Source: Cacajao melanocephalus
Lineage: Eukaryota > Chordata > Mammalia > Primates > Pitheciidae
Direction of reading: 5' to 3'
NCBI GenBank assembly: GCA_963573385.1
Contig: CAUYLG010033097.1
Location: 62,001-126,000, forward strand
Length of the DNA: 64,000 bases
The translations under genes were made by a program, and so were the position numbers. The notes beneath the pieces were generated by a model that worked only from the letters and a program-made list of their open reading frames with translations, searched no databases and was not told where the DNA came from. Each line of letters begins with the position of its first letter. Position 1 is the stretch's first letter. Shown piece by piece: positions 32,640 through 47,512 of the stretch.

Positions 32640-33465
32640 GGGCACTATGAGGAATGAGACCAACCATTTCTCAACCCCTAGGCACCCCCCCACCCACCAG
32701 GCAAATATTAAGCAGTGTAGGGGAGATCAGCACCAGGGGACCCAACAGACATCTGTTCGCCAGAAGCCAAGTCTTCAACCTAATTCACAAACCTGCTGGA
32801 ACTTATAAAATAATCTGTGGTCAACTGGGAGGACTCTTCTCCAGAGGGATGCCTTTGAACACACAGGGGCAGCTGAATGATTCCAAAGGACTCTTCTGCC
32901 TGAGAGACTGAATGGTCAGGTCATATACTAATATAAAAATAGAACTCTGACCCACAATCTGCAGCCTCCAGCCCAGGAAACCAACACACTGTCTAGATAA
33001 GCTAGCTATCCATAACTCAGACTCATCTCACTGGGAGGAAGTCACACTACTACCTTGCATAACTATCCAGGAAGTCAAATCATAACCTGTATAACAACTA
33101 GACTAAAATGGCTAGGACTTGATCAATAACTCACAGCTTCCCTAATTTTTTCCCCTGCTTCCAACTTAGGAAGAAACCTGAGAAAACCAAATACAGTACA
33201 TCTAACTAATCATTCAGGAAGTACCCCTTCTAGTTAGCCTGCCTGTGGCTTCCTTATTCCAACAACCTCCAATCAGGACACATCTGAAGCCTTCCCTTTT
33301 TTCTACTTTACGGTAGAGAAGCTTTCCCTCTCCTCTGCTAGTCCTTGAGTCTCTGCCAAAAAGCAAGAGACGGTGGCTGCCTTCCTTGCAGTTTCAAGCT
33401 CTGAATGAGTAGCCTTTGTCTTCATCTGATTGGTCCTCATTTATTTCTACTTGCCCTAGTGGGTT
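32640..33465 (+). mobile_element. Possible old LTR (family not assigned)
   Basis: The tail of this stretch ('gtccttgagtctctgccaaa', 'gcaagagacggtggctgcc', 'tctgattggtcctcatttat') resembles the R-U5 end of an ERVL-type LTR. A TATA-like acttataaaata lies near 32800. Boundaries and TSD are not defined. It could be unrelated sequence. Confidence 0.35.
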
Positions 33466-33486
33466 TTTTTTTTTTCTGTCATCATG

Positions 33487-33720
33487 TGGTACAGGGGTTA
33501 AGTATGTGGGCTCTAGAACCATGTTAACTTGTGTTTGAATACAGGCAACAATGCTTGTGTGGCTTTTGGTGAATTACTCAATCCTCTGTATCTCAGTTTC
33601 CTCATCTGTAAAACTGGATAACTGGATTTGACTCATAAGAACTAAGTGAGAGTTAGGCAATGTCAAAGCATTTGGCACGCTGTCTGGCGTGCTGATGGTA
33701 CCTATTTATACCAGCTTTTT
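33487..33720 (-). repeat. MIR SINE relic, antisense
   Basis: 'gtggtacaggggttaagtat', 'tctcagtttcctcatctgta' and 'gcatttggcacgctgtctgg' are in the order of an inverted, nearly full-length MIR. Confidence 0.88.
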
Positions 33721-33897
33721 TACAATGAAGCTCATTTCCCATTACCCCCACCATTGACCTGCATCATCAGGTGTAAATCCTATTAAGATGCAAATTCTGT
33801 CTGGGAGAGGCAGTACATGAGACTCTTGGCATTTACTCACAAATGAACTTCAATTAGCAAGTAAAATTTCTTAGCCTAGGAAGATTCCTGGAAATAT

Positions 33898-34859
33898 TAT
33901 CAGAGGTGTTTGAACCAGAGCAACTCCATCTTGAATAGCAGTTGGGTAAAAGGAGTCTGAGACCTGAGCTGCATTCCCAGGAGGTTGAGCATTCTAAGTA
34001 ACAGGATGAGATAGGTTGGAACAAGATACAGGTCATCAAGACCTTGCTGATAAAACAAGTTCCAGTAAAGAAGCCGGCCAAAACCCGCCAAAACCATGAT
34101 GGCAATGAAGGTGACCTCTGGTGATCCTTACTGCTCATTATACACTAATTATAATGTATTAGCATGCTAAAAGACACTGCCATCAGCACCATGACAGTTT
34201 ACAGATGCCATGGCAACATTAGGAAGTTACTCTATGAGGTTTGAAAGTGAGAGGAACCCTCAGTGCAGAAAAAAGCCATTTGCTCAAAGGGAATTGCCCA
34301 CCCCTTTCCTGGAAAACTTATGAATAATCCACCCCTTGTTTAGCATTTAATCAAGAAATAACCGTAAAATAGCCAACCAGGAGCCCCCAGTGCTGTTGCT
34401 CTGCCTATGGAATAGCCATTCTTTTTTCCTTTACTGTTTTTTTTTTTTTTTGAGACAGAGTCTTGTTCTGTTACCCAGGCTGGAGTGCAGTGGCGCGATC
34501 TTGGCTGGCTGCAACCTCTGCCTTCCAGATTCAAGCGATTCTCCAGCCTCAGCCTCCTGAGTAGCTGAGATTACAGACACGTGCCACCATGCCCAGCTAA
34601 TTTTTTGTAGTTTTAGTAGAGATGGGGTTCACCGTGTTAGCCAAGATGGTCTCTGTCTCCTGACCTCGTGATCTGCCCACCTTGGCCTCCCAAGTGCTGG
34701 GATTACAAGTGTGAGCCACTGTGCCCAGTCTCTTTTTTCTTTTATTTTCTTAATAAATCTGCTTTCATGTTACTCTATGGATTCGCTCTGAATTCCTTCT
34801 TACATAAGGTCCAATAACCCTCTCTTGAAGCCTGGATGGAGAGCCCCTTTCCATTCACA
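33898..34859 (+). mobile_element. Solo LTR (ERV1-like), Alu-interrupted
   Basis: The LTR starts tatcagaggtgtttgaacca, with the terminal TG mutated, and has 'gactccatcttgaatag'-type sequence. 'gaataatccaccccttgttt' and 'cttaataaatctgctttc' (poly(A) signal AATAAA) follow, and it ends ccattcaca. The 4-bp TSD atat lies at 33894-33897 and 34860-34863. A related LTR lies at 46086-46769. Alu 34436-34731 is nested just before the poly(A) signal. The family is not assigned. Confidence 0.88.
34436..34731 (-). repeat. Alu SINE, antisense, nested in the solo LTR
   Basis: T15 is followed by a standard antisense Alu ending 'gtgagccactgtgcccag'. The imperfect TSD is cttttttcctttac at 34421-34434 and cttttttcttttat at 34732-34745. 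Confidence 0.97.
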
Positions 34860-34863
34860 ATAT

Positions 34864-35815
34864 GCCATCAGCAATCTTTCAGAAAGGCTTTATATGTGGG
34901 TAGTTGACATGGGTTGGAATTATAAAGACCAACAGGGAAAAGGCCAGGCATAGGAAGAACAGGGAAGGAACTAGAATGATCTGAGGATACTGAATTCCAT
35001 CGGATTAGCATGCAGTTATGGAGAGTGCATGAATGTAGAACACAGCCACCACAAAATCCATCCTCTTAAAGAACCCCAAATGTTCACGGTTGGTAGCCTT
35101 ACATGTTTTAATTATTGGTAGAAGTAGTTGGGACCTCCCTTTCCCTAAAAAAATCCAGGGCTCCCTGCACAGATGTTTTTATTTCTGATCAGCAGAAAGT
35201 TACCTGATGAACTCATCACTTGTAACACCCACCAATTTGGGCTGGGAGGATCAACCTTCCATTCCCTGCTGCTCTGCAACCTTTTAGTCATAAACCGCTG
35301 TGTGGGTAGCTAGGTCTTCTGAAGCTTAAAAATTTAAAAAGCCCCTTTGCTCTGTGAAAAGGCAAACCCAGCTTAGATGTTTCTGCTGGAAACTAGGCTA
35401 GCCAGGAGATTTCTCTTGATGACTGCTGCAACAGCCTCCAAAGCAAACGGTTCCTGAGAAGATCTTCATTTTGAAGCCTGGAACCCAGGACTGTGTGCAA
35501 GAGGTAAGGATTATGAGGGTGCTAGGAGCCAGGAACTTTGTTTCATGTTCAATCGAAACCCGTTCCTTGGGTGTTTAGTTTGCAAGTAGATGGATGGTGC
35601 TGTGTGCTGACATGCATCTTTCCAGCCTCTGCGATGAAACAACTCGACTGCGACACTGTTACAACTTCACCTTGAAGTCCCTTTTCATCTGAGGAAGGCT
35701 GTCCCCAGCAAGAGGAGGGGCAAGGTTCTTCCTACCAACTCAAAATCAAGACACTGGAGCAAGAGGAGTTATTAGCTGCCTCAAGTGTTTTCTTGGAAAG
35801 AGCTGAGGTTTAAAA
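34864..35815. other. Unassigned non-coding sequence
   Basis: No recognised repeat. A conventional gene is not supported. Confidence 0.4.
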
Positions 35816-35827
35816 AATAAGGGAGCC

Positions 35828-36147
<320 letters not shown>

Positions 36148-36159
36148 AATAAGGGAACC

Positions 36160-39269
<3,110 letters not shown>

Positions 39270-39778
39270 TCTCCTTCCATGCTAGAGGGAGACTTGAAGG
39301 CTGGAGGAAGAGGAAGCTTCTCCCTCTTGTTAGCCTCTGGTTCCTGTGTACCTCATGGCAGCTTACCATTTTACTTCAGCACTGGCATTTTGTTCCAGCA
39401 GTGGCAGCAGCAACTGAACACAGTTTGTCCAATTTGCTCTTTGTTTTCCAAAACATTCAGAACAAGCCTCCTCATGCCTCAGCAGCACCAGCCAGTGAAG
39501 CCCACTCCTCAGAGGTCTGCTTCCTATCCACAGGGTCCGGTCTGTCATCTGCTGCATTTTCATAATCCCAAGGGATGCCTGTAGTTCTCCTCCAGCCCAA
39601 GTGGCTTCATGCAGCTAATTTGTCCTCTGTGTTTATTAAGAATCCATCTTTACCCTTTCAGTAAATACTTCCTCATATTAAATTCTCTCTGTTAAAATAA
39701 CTGGTGTGTTTCTGTCCCTGCCTGCACCCTCATCAAACTCTTTTCACAGATCCTGCTCCGTGGTGACATTTGTTACCT
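39270..39778 (+). repeat. Old repeat-like segment, likely source of the copy in the Alu at 40.7 kb
   Basis: The end region ('cctcatattaaattctctct' and 'aactggtgtgtttctgtccc') looks like the 3' end of an old LTR, but I cannot name the family. Positions 39493-39778 are duplicated at 40708-40999 with about 88% identity by hand alignment. About 58 bases around the end region are identical. Confidence 0.7.
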
Positions 39779-40470
39779 GTTGGGTCTCTTGCTGATATTC
39801 TGGGCCAACAGTCAAACCAGAAACTCTGTTTGGGGTCACAATTAAATACAACTATAAGGTCTAGTGTTGCCAGCCACAAAACAGACATATTTCATCAGAG
39901 TCTTGAGATTCGTTAAATTCTCCTCAGTGGGGAACACTTCATGTAGAGAAGTAATACTTGCTGACAGAGCAGATGCCATTTCAAAATAGACCAAAAGCAT
40001 TAGGAGATATTTATGTGACCAGTGTTTTCATCTATATCAAACTGTGTTTGTGGAAAGTAAATAAGGTAACAATGCAGTTACTTCAGTATGATTCCCAAAA
40101 CTTTCTTGAAGCCCCTACCCCTACAAACACTGGCAAATGCTTATGCTACCACTAGTTACAGCTTAGTCCCATTGAACCATGGCTATTTATCCCACAGGTT
40201 CGCTCATTTTATGTGGTGTTAAGTCTAAAACTATGGCTCACAACTGTGTGCCACCTTGACATTTAGTAAACTGGAAGGGCCTCGAATGATCTAACCACAA
40301 GTTCCCCTCCCCATTCTGCTCCCGTGGATAAGGCCCCCCCAGCAAAACCTTCCTAATCGAAGGGACAAGGTACAGATTCTGCTCATCCAAGTGGTGGGCT
40401 TCAGTTCTCTGCTTAACTGTGGGATTATTCCAACAAGCCAATCACAGCCTGCTTTGGGAACATGAGAGTT
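39779..40470. other. Unassigned non-coding sequence
   Basis: No recognised repeat or gene. Confidence 0.4.
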
Positions 40471-40480
40471 ATTTCACCTT

Positions 40481-41066
40481 CTTTTTTTTTGTTTTTTTCT
40501 GAGACGGAACCTTACTCTGTCACCCAGGCTGGAGTACAGTGGCATGATCTTGGCTCACTGTAACCTCTGCCTACCAGGATCAAGCAATTCTCCTGCCTCA
40601 GCCTCCTGAGTAGCTGGGATTACAGGCGTGCACCAACACGCCTGGCTAATTTTTGTATTTTTAGTAAAGACAGGGTTTCACCATGCTGGTCAGGCTGGTC
40701 TCAAACTCCAGTGAAGCCCCCTCTTCAGAGGTGTGCTTCCTGTCCACAGGGTCTTGTCTGTCATCTTCTGCATTTTAATAATCCCAACAAATGCCCATAG
40801 ATCCTCCAGCCTGAGCTGCTTCATGCAGCTCCTTTGTCCTCTGTGATTATTAAGAATTCACCTTTATTCTTTCAGTTACCCAGTAAATACTTCCTCATAT
40901 TAAATTCTCTCTGTTAAAATAACTGGTGTGTTTCTGTCCCTGTCTGCACCCTCATCAAACTCTTCCAGGGACCCTGCTTCATGGTTACATTTGTTACCTT
41001 GTGATCCACCTGCCTTGGCCTCCAAAGGTGCTGGGATTACAGGCCTGAGCCACCATGCCTAGCCTC
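40481..41066 (-). repeat. Alu SINE, antisense, split by a 290-bp local duplication
   Basis: The T-side half runs 40481-40709 and stops at 'ctggtctcaaactcc'. The remaining part resumes at about 41000 with 'tgtgatccacctgccttgg' and ends 'gagccaccatgcctagcc'. An imperfect TSD (atttcacctt at 40471-40480, atctcaccct at 41067-41076) flanks the whole composite. The Alu was therefore intact before the internal segment arrived. Confidence 0.95.
40708..40999 (+). repeat. Local duplicate of 39493-39778 inserted in an Alu
   Basis: The segment starts ccagtgaagccc and ends catttgttacct. It aligns colinearly with 39493-39778 with small indels, including an extra ttaccc. Both junctions show short overlap with Alu sequence: cc on the left and acct on the right. 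Only about two Alu bases appear lost. There is no TSD or tail at the inner junctions, so it is not a retrotransposon insertion. Confidence 0.9.
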
Positions 41067-41076
41067 ATCTCACCCT

Positions 41077-41839
41077 TTTGATGCTACAAGTTCTGACTTC
41101 CATAGCTGTAGGTGTTCATTCTGTTCCCAAGTGCAGTCATGCTGTGTGGGTCTGTGTATTCTGACACGTTGTCCTCTCCCAGGCTATGAGTCCATGAGAC
41201 TAGGAAAGTGCTGTTGATTTCATCTGCCAGTATTGGGTATTGTGTGCTTAGACTTCTCTACAACTCTGGGGAAGGGGTTCCTGTCTTTCCAATGGGGTTA
41301 AAAGAGATGATTAAAACAGGAGGTAAAATAAGATCCCTCCATACATATACTAAGGCTGATGTAATGGGATTTTAATGATGGAAAATACATTTTTTTCTTT
41401 ACTTGAAGTTATGAGGTATTAATCTAATTAATTCATTATATTTGCATAGCCAGATTTAACATTATCCTGTTTATAAAGAAGATCCTTAAAAGTCTCTCCA
41501 AGTATTAAATAGTCTGCATTATGCCTAATCCTACTAGGGAAAAGGATTAAGCTGCTTCCTTTTTCAAAGAGCACCAATTCTTTTAGACCATAATAATAGA
41601 TCAGGATGACCTCTTGATTCATTCTAAGAAATACCTCAGTGGACTGAAGTTAACTGTTTCTTAGAATTGAATCTATTCCTTTCTTCTCCAAGATAGGATT
41701 TTACTTGGTATCTCCTAAGTTGGGGAAGACAGGCGTAGAACTACAGATAAGTGAGGAAAGAGAAATTGAGTTGGAGCATAAGGTCCATATTTTCAATTTA
41801 GTAAGCCATCATAAGTTTTATCCCTCTATCCTTTTATCC
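41077..41839. other. Unassigned non-coding sequence
   Basis: No recognised repeat or gene. Confidence 0.4.
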
Positions 41840-42620
41840 TTTCTCCCTCTGGCTCAGAGGAAGAAGATTCTCTTTTTCAAGGTTAACCCAACTCTATGTG
41901 CTCCCGATCTTATTCCTTCTAGGTTCACTGGAAACTTGCTCGATCAATTTCTTTTCCTCTCTGCCCTCTTTGTCCCCATCAACAAATATCCTCTGGTCTC
42001 CCCACTTTCAAAGATGTTCTCTGAGTTGCCTCAGATTATTTTGCTATTTTCACCTCTCCTTTTACCCTAAACTTCTTCCAAGTGTTTTTTCTATACTTAG
42101 TACCTGCTTTTTTTTTTTTTTAAACTACTCCTTACCTCTTCGAATCTGGCTTCTCTCTCTACTGTTTTACTGAGAATGCTCCTGAAGAGTCAAATACAAT
42201 TGCATTTTTTTCCAGTCCTTATCTTTTTTGATGACTATAAAGCTTTTGATCCTGTGGTCTATCATCTCCTATTCAAAATACCCTGTGACAGGGTAGTATC
42301 TTGATTTTCTTCCTATGTTCAGATTTTGCTTTCTTGGTTTCTTTTATTATTGATTGATGTTTAAGTTTTTCAAGAATTTACTTAGAAGTATTTTGTTTTC
42401 TTTATACTGTCTTCTTCAGTGATCTCACTTAATTTCAGAAATTCAAATATCTGCTAGTGACTTTCAAGCTGTGTGCCCCAGCTCTCTCTTGGACTTCAAT
42501 TGTCTACTTCTTCCCTTCTACCTTTTCCTGGATGGCCCATTACCATCTCAGATTCAACACACCTTGACCTTAACTTACTGTTTCCCCAAACAGATCTTCT
42601 TGTCAGAACAGTGCCTTTGT
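41840..42620 (+). mobile_element. L2 LINE relic, ORF2-derived part
   Basis: 'agcttttgatcctgtggtct', 'cttgattttcttcctatgtt', 'gtctacttcttcccttctac' and 'gacttcaattgtctac'-type landmarks resemble the L2 reverse-transcriptase and downstream region in order. The short overlapping frames are remnants with stops. The 5' limit is uncertain. Confidence 0.6.
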
Positions 42621-42669
42621 CCATATTCTCTGATTCTTTCTCCCTCATGTGTGAGGACTATCCTCTCCG

Positions 42670-42775
42670 TGAAAGTGATTAAGCCATTCCCCTAAGGGCA
42701 TACAGACAGCTGCAAAGTCCAGATTCAAACTGGAGTTTCTCTGACTCTCATACGCTGGACTTTTTCACCTTTAAG
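42670..42775 (+). repeat. MIR SINE relic, weak
   Basis: 'gattaagccattcccctaag' and 'agattcaaactggagtttct' resemble the MIR 3' half. Highly diverged. Confidence 0.45.
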
Positions 42776-44969
42776 TTACTCCAAGTTAAAGAGATTAAAC
42801 AAGACCTACTTTCAGCTCTTGAAAGTCCTACAGTGAAGTTCAGGAGGCATTTTTGTAAAAAATTAATGACCCATAATAGATACTTGAAAACTGTTAGTAT
42901 AACCTTCTTATCTCCCCATAAGGATCACTAAAAATTTGTATCACAATTTTAAGAAAATTGTATTCTTGTTCTTCTAAAATGTATATGCTCTGAATATTGG
43001 GCTTTATGCTCCTCCCCTTGTCCCTTAAAAATCTTCTTCATTAAAAGACAAACAAAGTCTGTTTGATCAACATTTATAGGTAAAATAGGAAGTGATGACC
43101 TGAAATCAAAACACATCTCTGTATTTAAGCTGCTACTGTAAATCATACTCTCCACATTTAAATGTACTCTAATTAATTTCAGGTGTTTACAGCTATATTA
43201 TGGTAAGTTGTCACGGTTTTGAACAAGTGAGGATAATTTAGCCATCTGCACTATTTCTTCTTAGTTACAAACCCAGCATTCTGAAATAAGATGGATTTAA
43301 ATTTGCAGAGACAGCACTCAGAGAAAGAATGAAGTCAGAAATGCTAAGTTATGAAAATTCCTATCAACCCAACTCTCCCGCCAATATTTGGAGGACGTCT
43401 TTTGGGCGGGTGTGGGGGGGGCTGCTCTACATTTTTGTTTTATTTTCATTTATCTCTTTTTTTGAGAAGATGATAGCTTCATCTTTAATTTTTTTCTCTT
43501 GTATCATTTTAGCATCTAATCGTCCAATGATAAACCAAGATAGCTTAGAAGGCTCCCTGGTCTCTAGTGAATAAATTAACTTTCCTTTTGAAATACAAAG
43601 ATATAATACCTAAAAGAGATACTAAATTCATAAGCAGGCAATGATTCATATTTAACAAGTGTTATCTAAGACTGACCTTAGAATTGGCTGTATCCTATTT
43701 AGATATTAAGACTATAGGAACTGGAGCAAGGTTGTGATGTAATTTAACTAGTGTTCTGCAGCTCTCAATATTACATTATATAATCACAGAAAACTTTATT
43801 ACAATAGACTGTGCTTTCCTCCCTTAAGTTGTGACTTCCACTTAAACTGTTAGGGTTCCAACTGTGCAAATGAAAGTGGTGTTTTGGTAACAGCTTGTTG
43901 AGAGAACTCCATGTTTCCCCGGAATGTACTTGAACAAGATTAATGAGTTCTACATATATGCCAAGTCAATCTGTTCCTCCCTGTCAATCATCATCCAAGG
44001 GACAAGCATCTCTCTCTCTGCCGATATGTTTTCAAACAGATGTGTGGCTTAAACTTTAATTAAATCTTGGGAACAAAATATTACTAAAGATTTTCCAAAT
44101 TTGTGGTGAAGGAGTTTTACAGTAGCAACAAATGAATTTTACTGAGAAGACTTTGTCCACTTGAGCACTTCTCAAACCTAATGGTAACAGAAAGGGTTGC
44201 AAAGATATTGTCTGTCTTTGGAAAGAACTTGAGTACCTTTCACTGCATTGCCATTAGGCAAATATGGAATACTTGAGGCTTAAGATGCTGTGTGCTTTCT
44301 TCACTCTCAGCCACCTTTGTTTAAGGCTCCTTTGAGCACTCAGTCAACTCTCTGCTTATTGTTTTTCTCATAAGGTAGAGGTCGATGTAGGCATTAATGC
44401 ACCTGCAATACTGTGAGAGGGACTGGAGCACCAGAGCGGGTCAGGGCCTCCTCTGAGCACCATTTGCTCCTGACTGACTGTGGGACCATGGAGTGCTGAC
44501 TACATCAGGATTGATATTGTGGTTTCTTTGTAAAAAGGATGAATTTCCAATTAAACAACATCAAAAAGGTAGCTTTAGGAGAGGTGATTAATTCTGATTC
44601 AAAATTTATAAAATACAAGTGAGAAGAGAAATTGAACTTGTGGACTTTACCACCAACCTCTTCCTCCTTCAGAATTCACACACAGATCAGGATGCTAAGT
44701 GCAGAGTGCATCTGGCTTAGTAAGTACCTCATGAGCTGACCAGAACAGCCTAGGATGGGAGATGCAGGAGGGGCTGATGTTGGAGTCCAAAGAGAGGGAT
44801 TCAGAATAGGATGTGATGTCAGGAACTGGAGGATGTGGTCAGATATCTGAGTCTCATAATATCATTTTCCTTTCTTAGAACTGTTTGTCCTATGAATGGT
44901 TTAATAAAATCATAGGTTATTTTATCATAAGGATACTACAAGACCTTGGTCAAGTTACTCAATTTTGTT
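42776..44969. other. Unassigned non-coding sequence
   Basis: About 2.2 kb without a recognised repeat. Short frames have no domains. This may be ancestral unique sequence. Confidence 0.4.
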
Positions 44970-45445
44970 TTAGAGCATGATTAAAATCACCTGGGGGATG
45001 CTGTTACAATACAGATGTCTGGAACCTAACCCAATAGGTCCAGAGTTCAATCAAGTTACCTGTACCTTAAAAAATGTCTGAACTTGTGGCTGGGCACGGT
45101 GGCTCATGCCTGTAATCTCAGCACTTTGGGAGGCCAAGGGGGGCAGATCATGAGGTCAGGGGATCGAGACCATCCTGGCTAACACAGTGAAACCCCGTCT
45201 CTACTAAAAATACAAAAATTAGCCTGGTGTGGTGGCATGCGCCGATAGTCCCAGCTACTTGGGAGGCCGAAACAGGAGAATCACTTGAACCTGGGAGGCG
45301 GAGGTTCAGTGAGCTGAGATCACACTACTGAACTCCAGCTTGGGCAACAGAGCAAGATTTTGTCTCAATAATAATAATAATAATAATAATGTCTCAACTT
45401 GTTTCTGATGTAGGTGTTCCCTAGGGCCCACTTAAGAGACTGTAA
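44970..45445 (+). mobile_element. MER5A-like hAT element, split by an Alu
   Basis: The left part has 'attaaaatcacctgggggat' and 'ccaataggtccagagttcaa'. After the Alu comes 'tttctgatgtaggtgttccc', then 'agggcccacttaagagactg'. The order fits a MER5A-type element. Ends are eroded. Confidence 0.75.
45088..45387 (+). repeat. Alu SINE, sense, nested in a MER5A-like element
   Basis: A complete sense Alu has an (AAT)n tail. The TSD is aatgtctgaacttgt at 45073-45087 and aatgtctcaacttgt at 45388-45402, with one difference. Confidence 0.98.
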
Positions 45446-46081
45446 TTTTAAAGGAATATCAGTTTCAATTGAGATGATATGTGAACACAAGTGAATGCCA
45501 ATTGAAACGTATTTCTTTAGAAGATGTGGCTCATTTATTTTGGAAAGATCTAGAGTTGAAATCAAGCATGGGTTTTTAACTTGCTGGTACTGTAACAGGG
45601 TGAAAGCACAGAGACACAACCATGATTTTCTGTGCTAATATCAGCAGAAAACTACCACTTGACCATCATCTTAATTAGCTGTTTTGCATTATAAATACTA
45701 CGAGCAGTCACCAGCTGCAGGTGTAGGTCCACCCTCTGGTTTACTCCTATATAATTTGAAGACACGGCATTAAAAAGACCATTCTATTCTGCATCTAAAA
45801 TAAAAGAACAGTACCAATTCGACACTGAAAATAGTTTTTAAGAGGAATTAGTGAATAGCATGCCGTATTGGCCACTTCAGAAACCTTTCTTCTTTCAGTG
45901 GACCCATCTCAGCACTAGCTGTTTTCAAACAGCTTTGTAGGCAACCAGGTATCAACATGTAATAGTTCTATGTTAACTCAGAATGGTTTCCTCCTTCTAT
46001 TCCCTCTCCCATTCCCTGCATTCTTAATCTCCAGAGCAAAGAGGGCTTCGAGACACCCACAGAAAGAGTCCTCCTGGATCA
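45446..46081. other. Unassigned non-coding sequence
   Basis: No recognised repeat or gene. Confidence 0.4.
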
Positions 46082-46085
46082 TATG

Positions 46086-46769
46086 TGTCAGAGGCATTTG
46101 AACCAGAGCTACTCCATCTTGAGTGAGGCTAGGAAAATGAGGCTGGGGCTTGCTGGGCTGCACTCCCAGAAAGTTAGGCATTCAGAGACTCTAGATGTTT
46201 ATGGCTAAGGAAACAGACTGATAATATTTCCTAAATAGACCCAGACTTAGGAGTGTCCTACTATCCCAGTATCTTTACAACGAAAGCATTCCTAATTTTG
46301 CTTTAAAAATAATACCGATTCTTGCAAAATGTAGTAATTAAGGGGTTGGGGGAGGGATAGCATTAGAAGAAATACCTAATGTAGATGATGGGGTGATGGA
46401 TGCAGCAAACCACCATGGCACGTGTATACCTATGTAACAAACCTGCATGTTCTGCACATGTACCCCAGAACTTAAAGTATAATTTTAAAAAAGAAAGAAA
46501 ATTAGTCCTTTATCACAAACCCTTGTAGCAGAGCACATCTCCCCATAATCTTTTTATCCTGTATATAAACAAGCATTGTACCCAGGGTGGATGCGTACTC
46601 CTCTTATTTTCGGGAAGGCCCTACTCTGTGGAGTAGCTGTTTCTTCACCACTTTACTTTCTTAATAAACTTCCTTTTGCTTTGTACTGCAGACTTGCCCT
46701 GAAATTTTTCTTGCATGAGATCCAAGAACCCTCTTTTGGGGTCTGGGTTGGGACCCCTTTCCTGTAACA
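46086..46769 (+). mobile_element. Solo LTR, same family as the one at 33.9 kb, L1-interrupted
   Basis: The LTR starts tgtcagaggcatttgaacca and ends ctttcctgtaaca, with cttaataaac near the 3' end as poly(A) signal. Most of the middle section present in the 33.9-kb copy is missing or unalignable. Flanking 4-mers are tatg and tttg (3 of 4). Its own flanks and the absence of retroviral sequence between the copies argue that the two are separate solo LTRs. An L1 stub is nested at 46342-46496. Confidence 0.85.
46342..46496 (+). mobile_element. L1 LINE 3'UTR stub nested in an LTR
   Basis: About 155 bp of L1 3'UTR runs from ggggttgggggagggatagc to cccagaacttaaagtata and an A-rich tail. It is very close to the matching part of the stub at 30.7-30.9 kb, sharing 'acctaatgtagatgatggg' and 'gatggatgcagcaaacc'. 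No convincing TSD was found. Confidence 0.93.

Positions 46770-47512
<743 letters not shown>

Noticed and set aside
44970..45445. tRNA or other structured RNA gene in this area and elsewhere
   Set aside because: No A-box/B-box pair with cloverleaf potential was seen. The patterns are MER5A-like, Alu or MIR relics.
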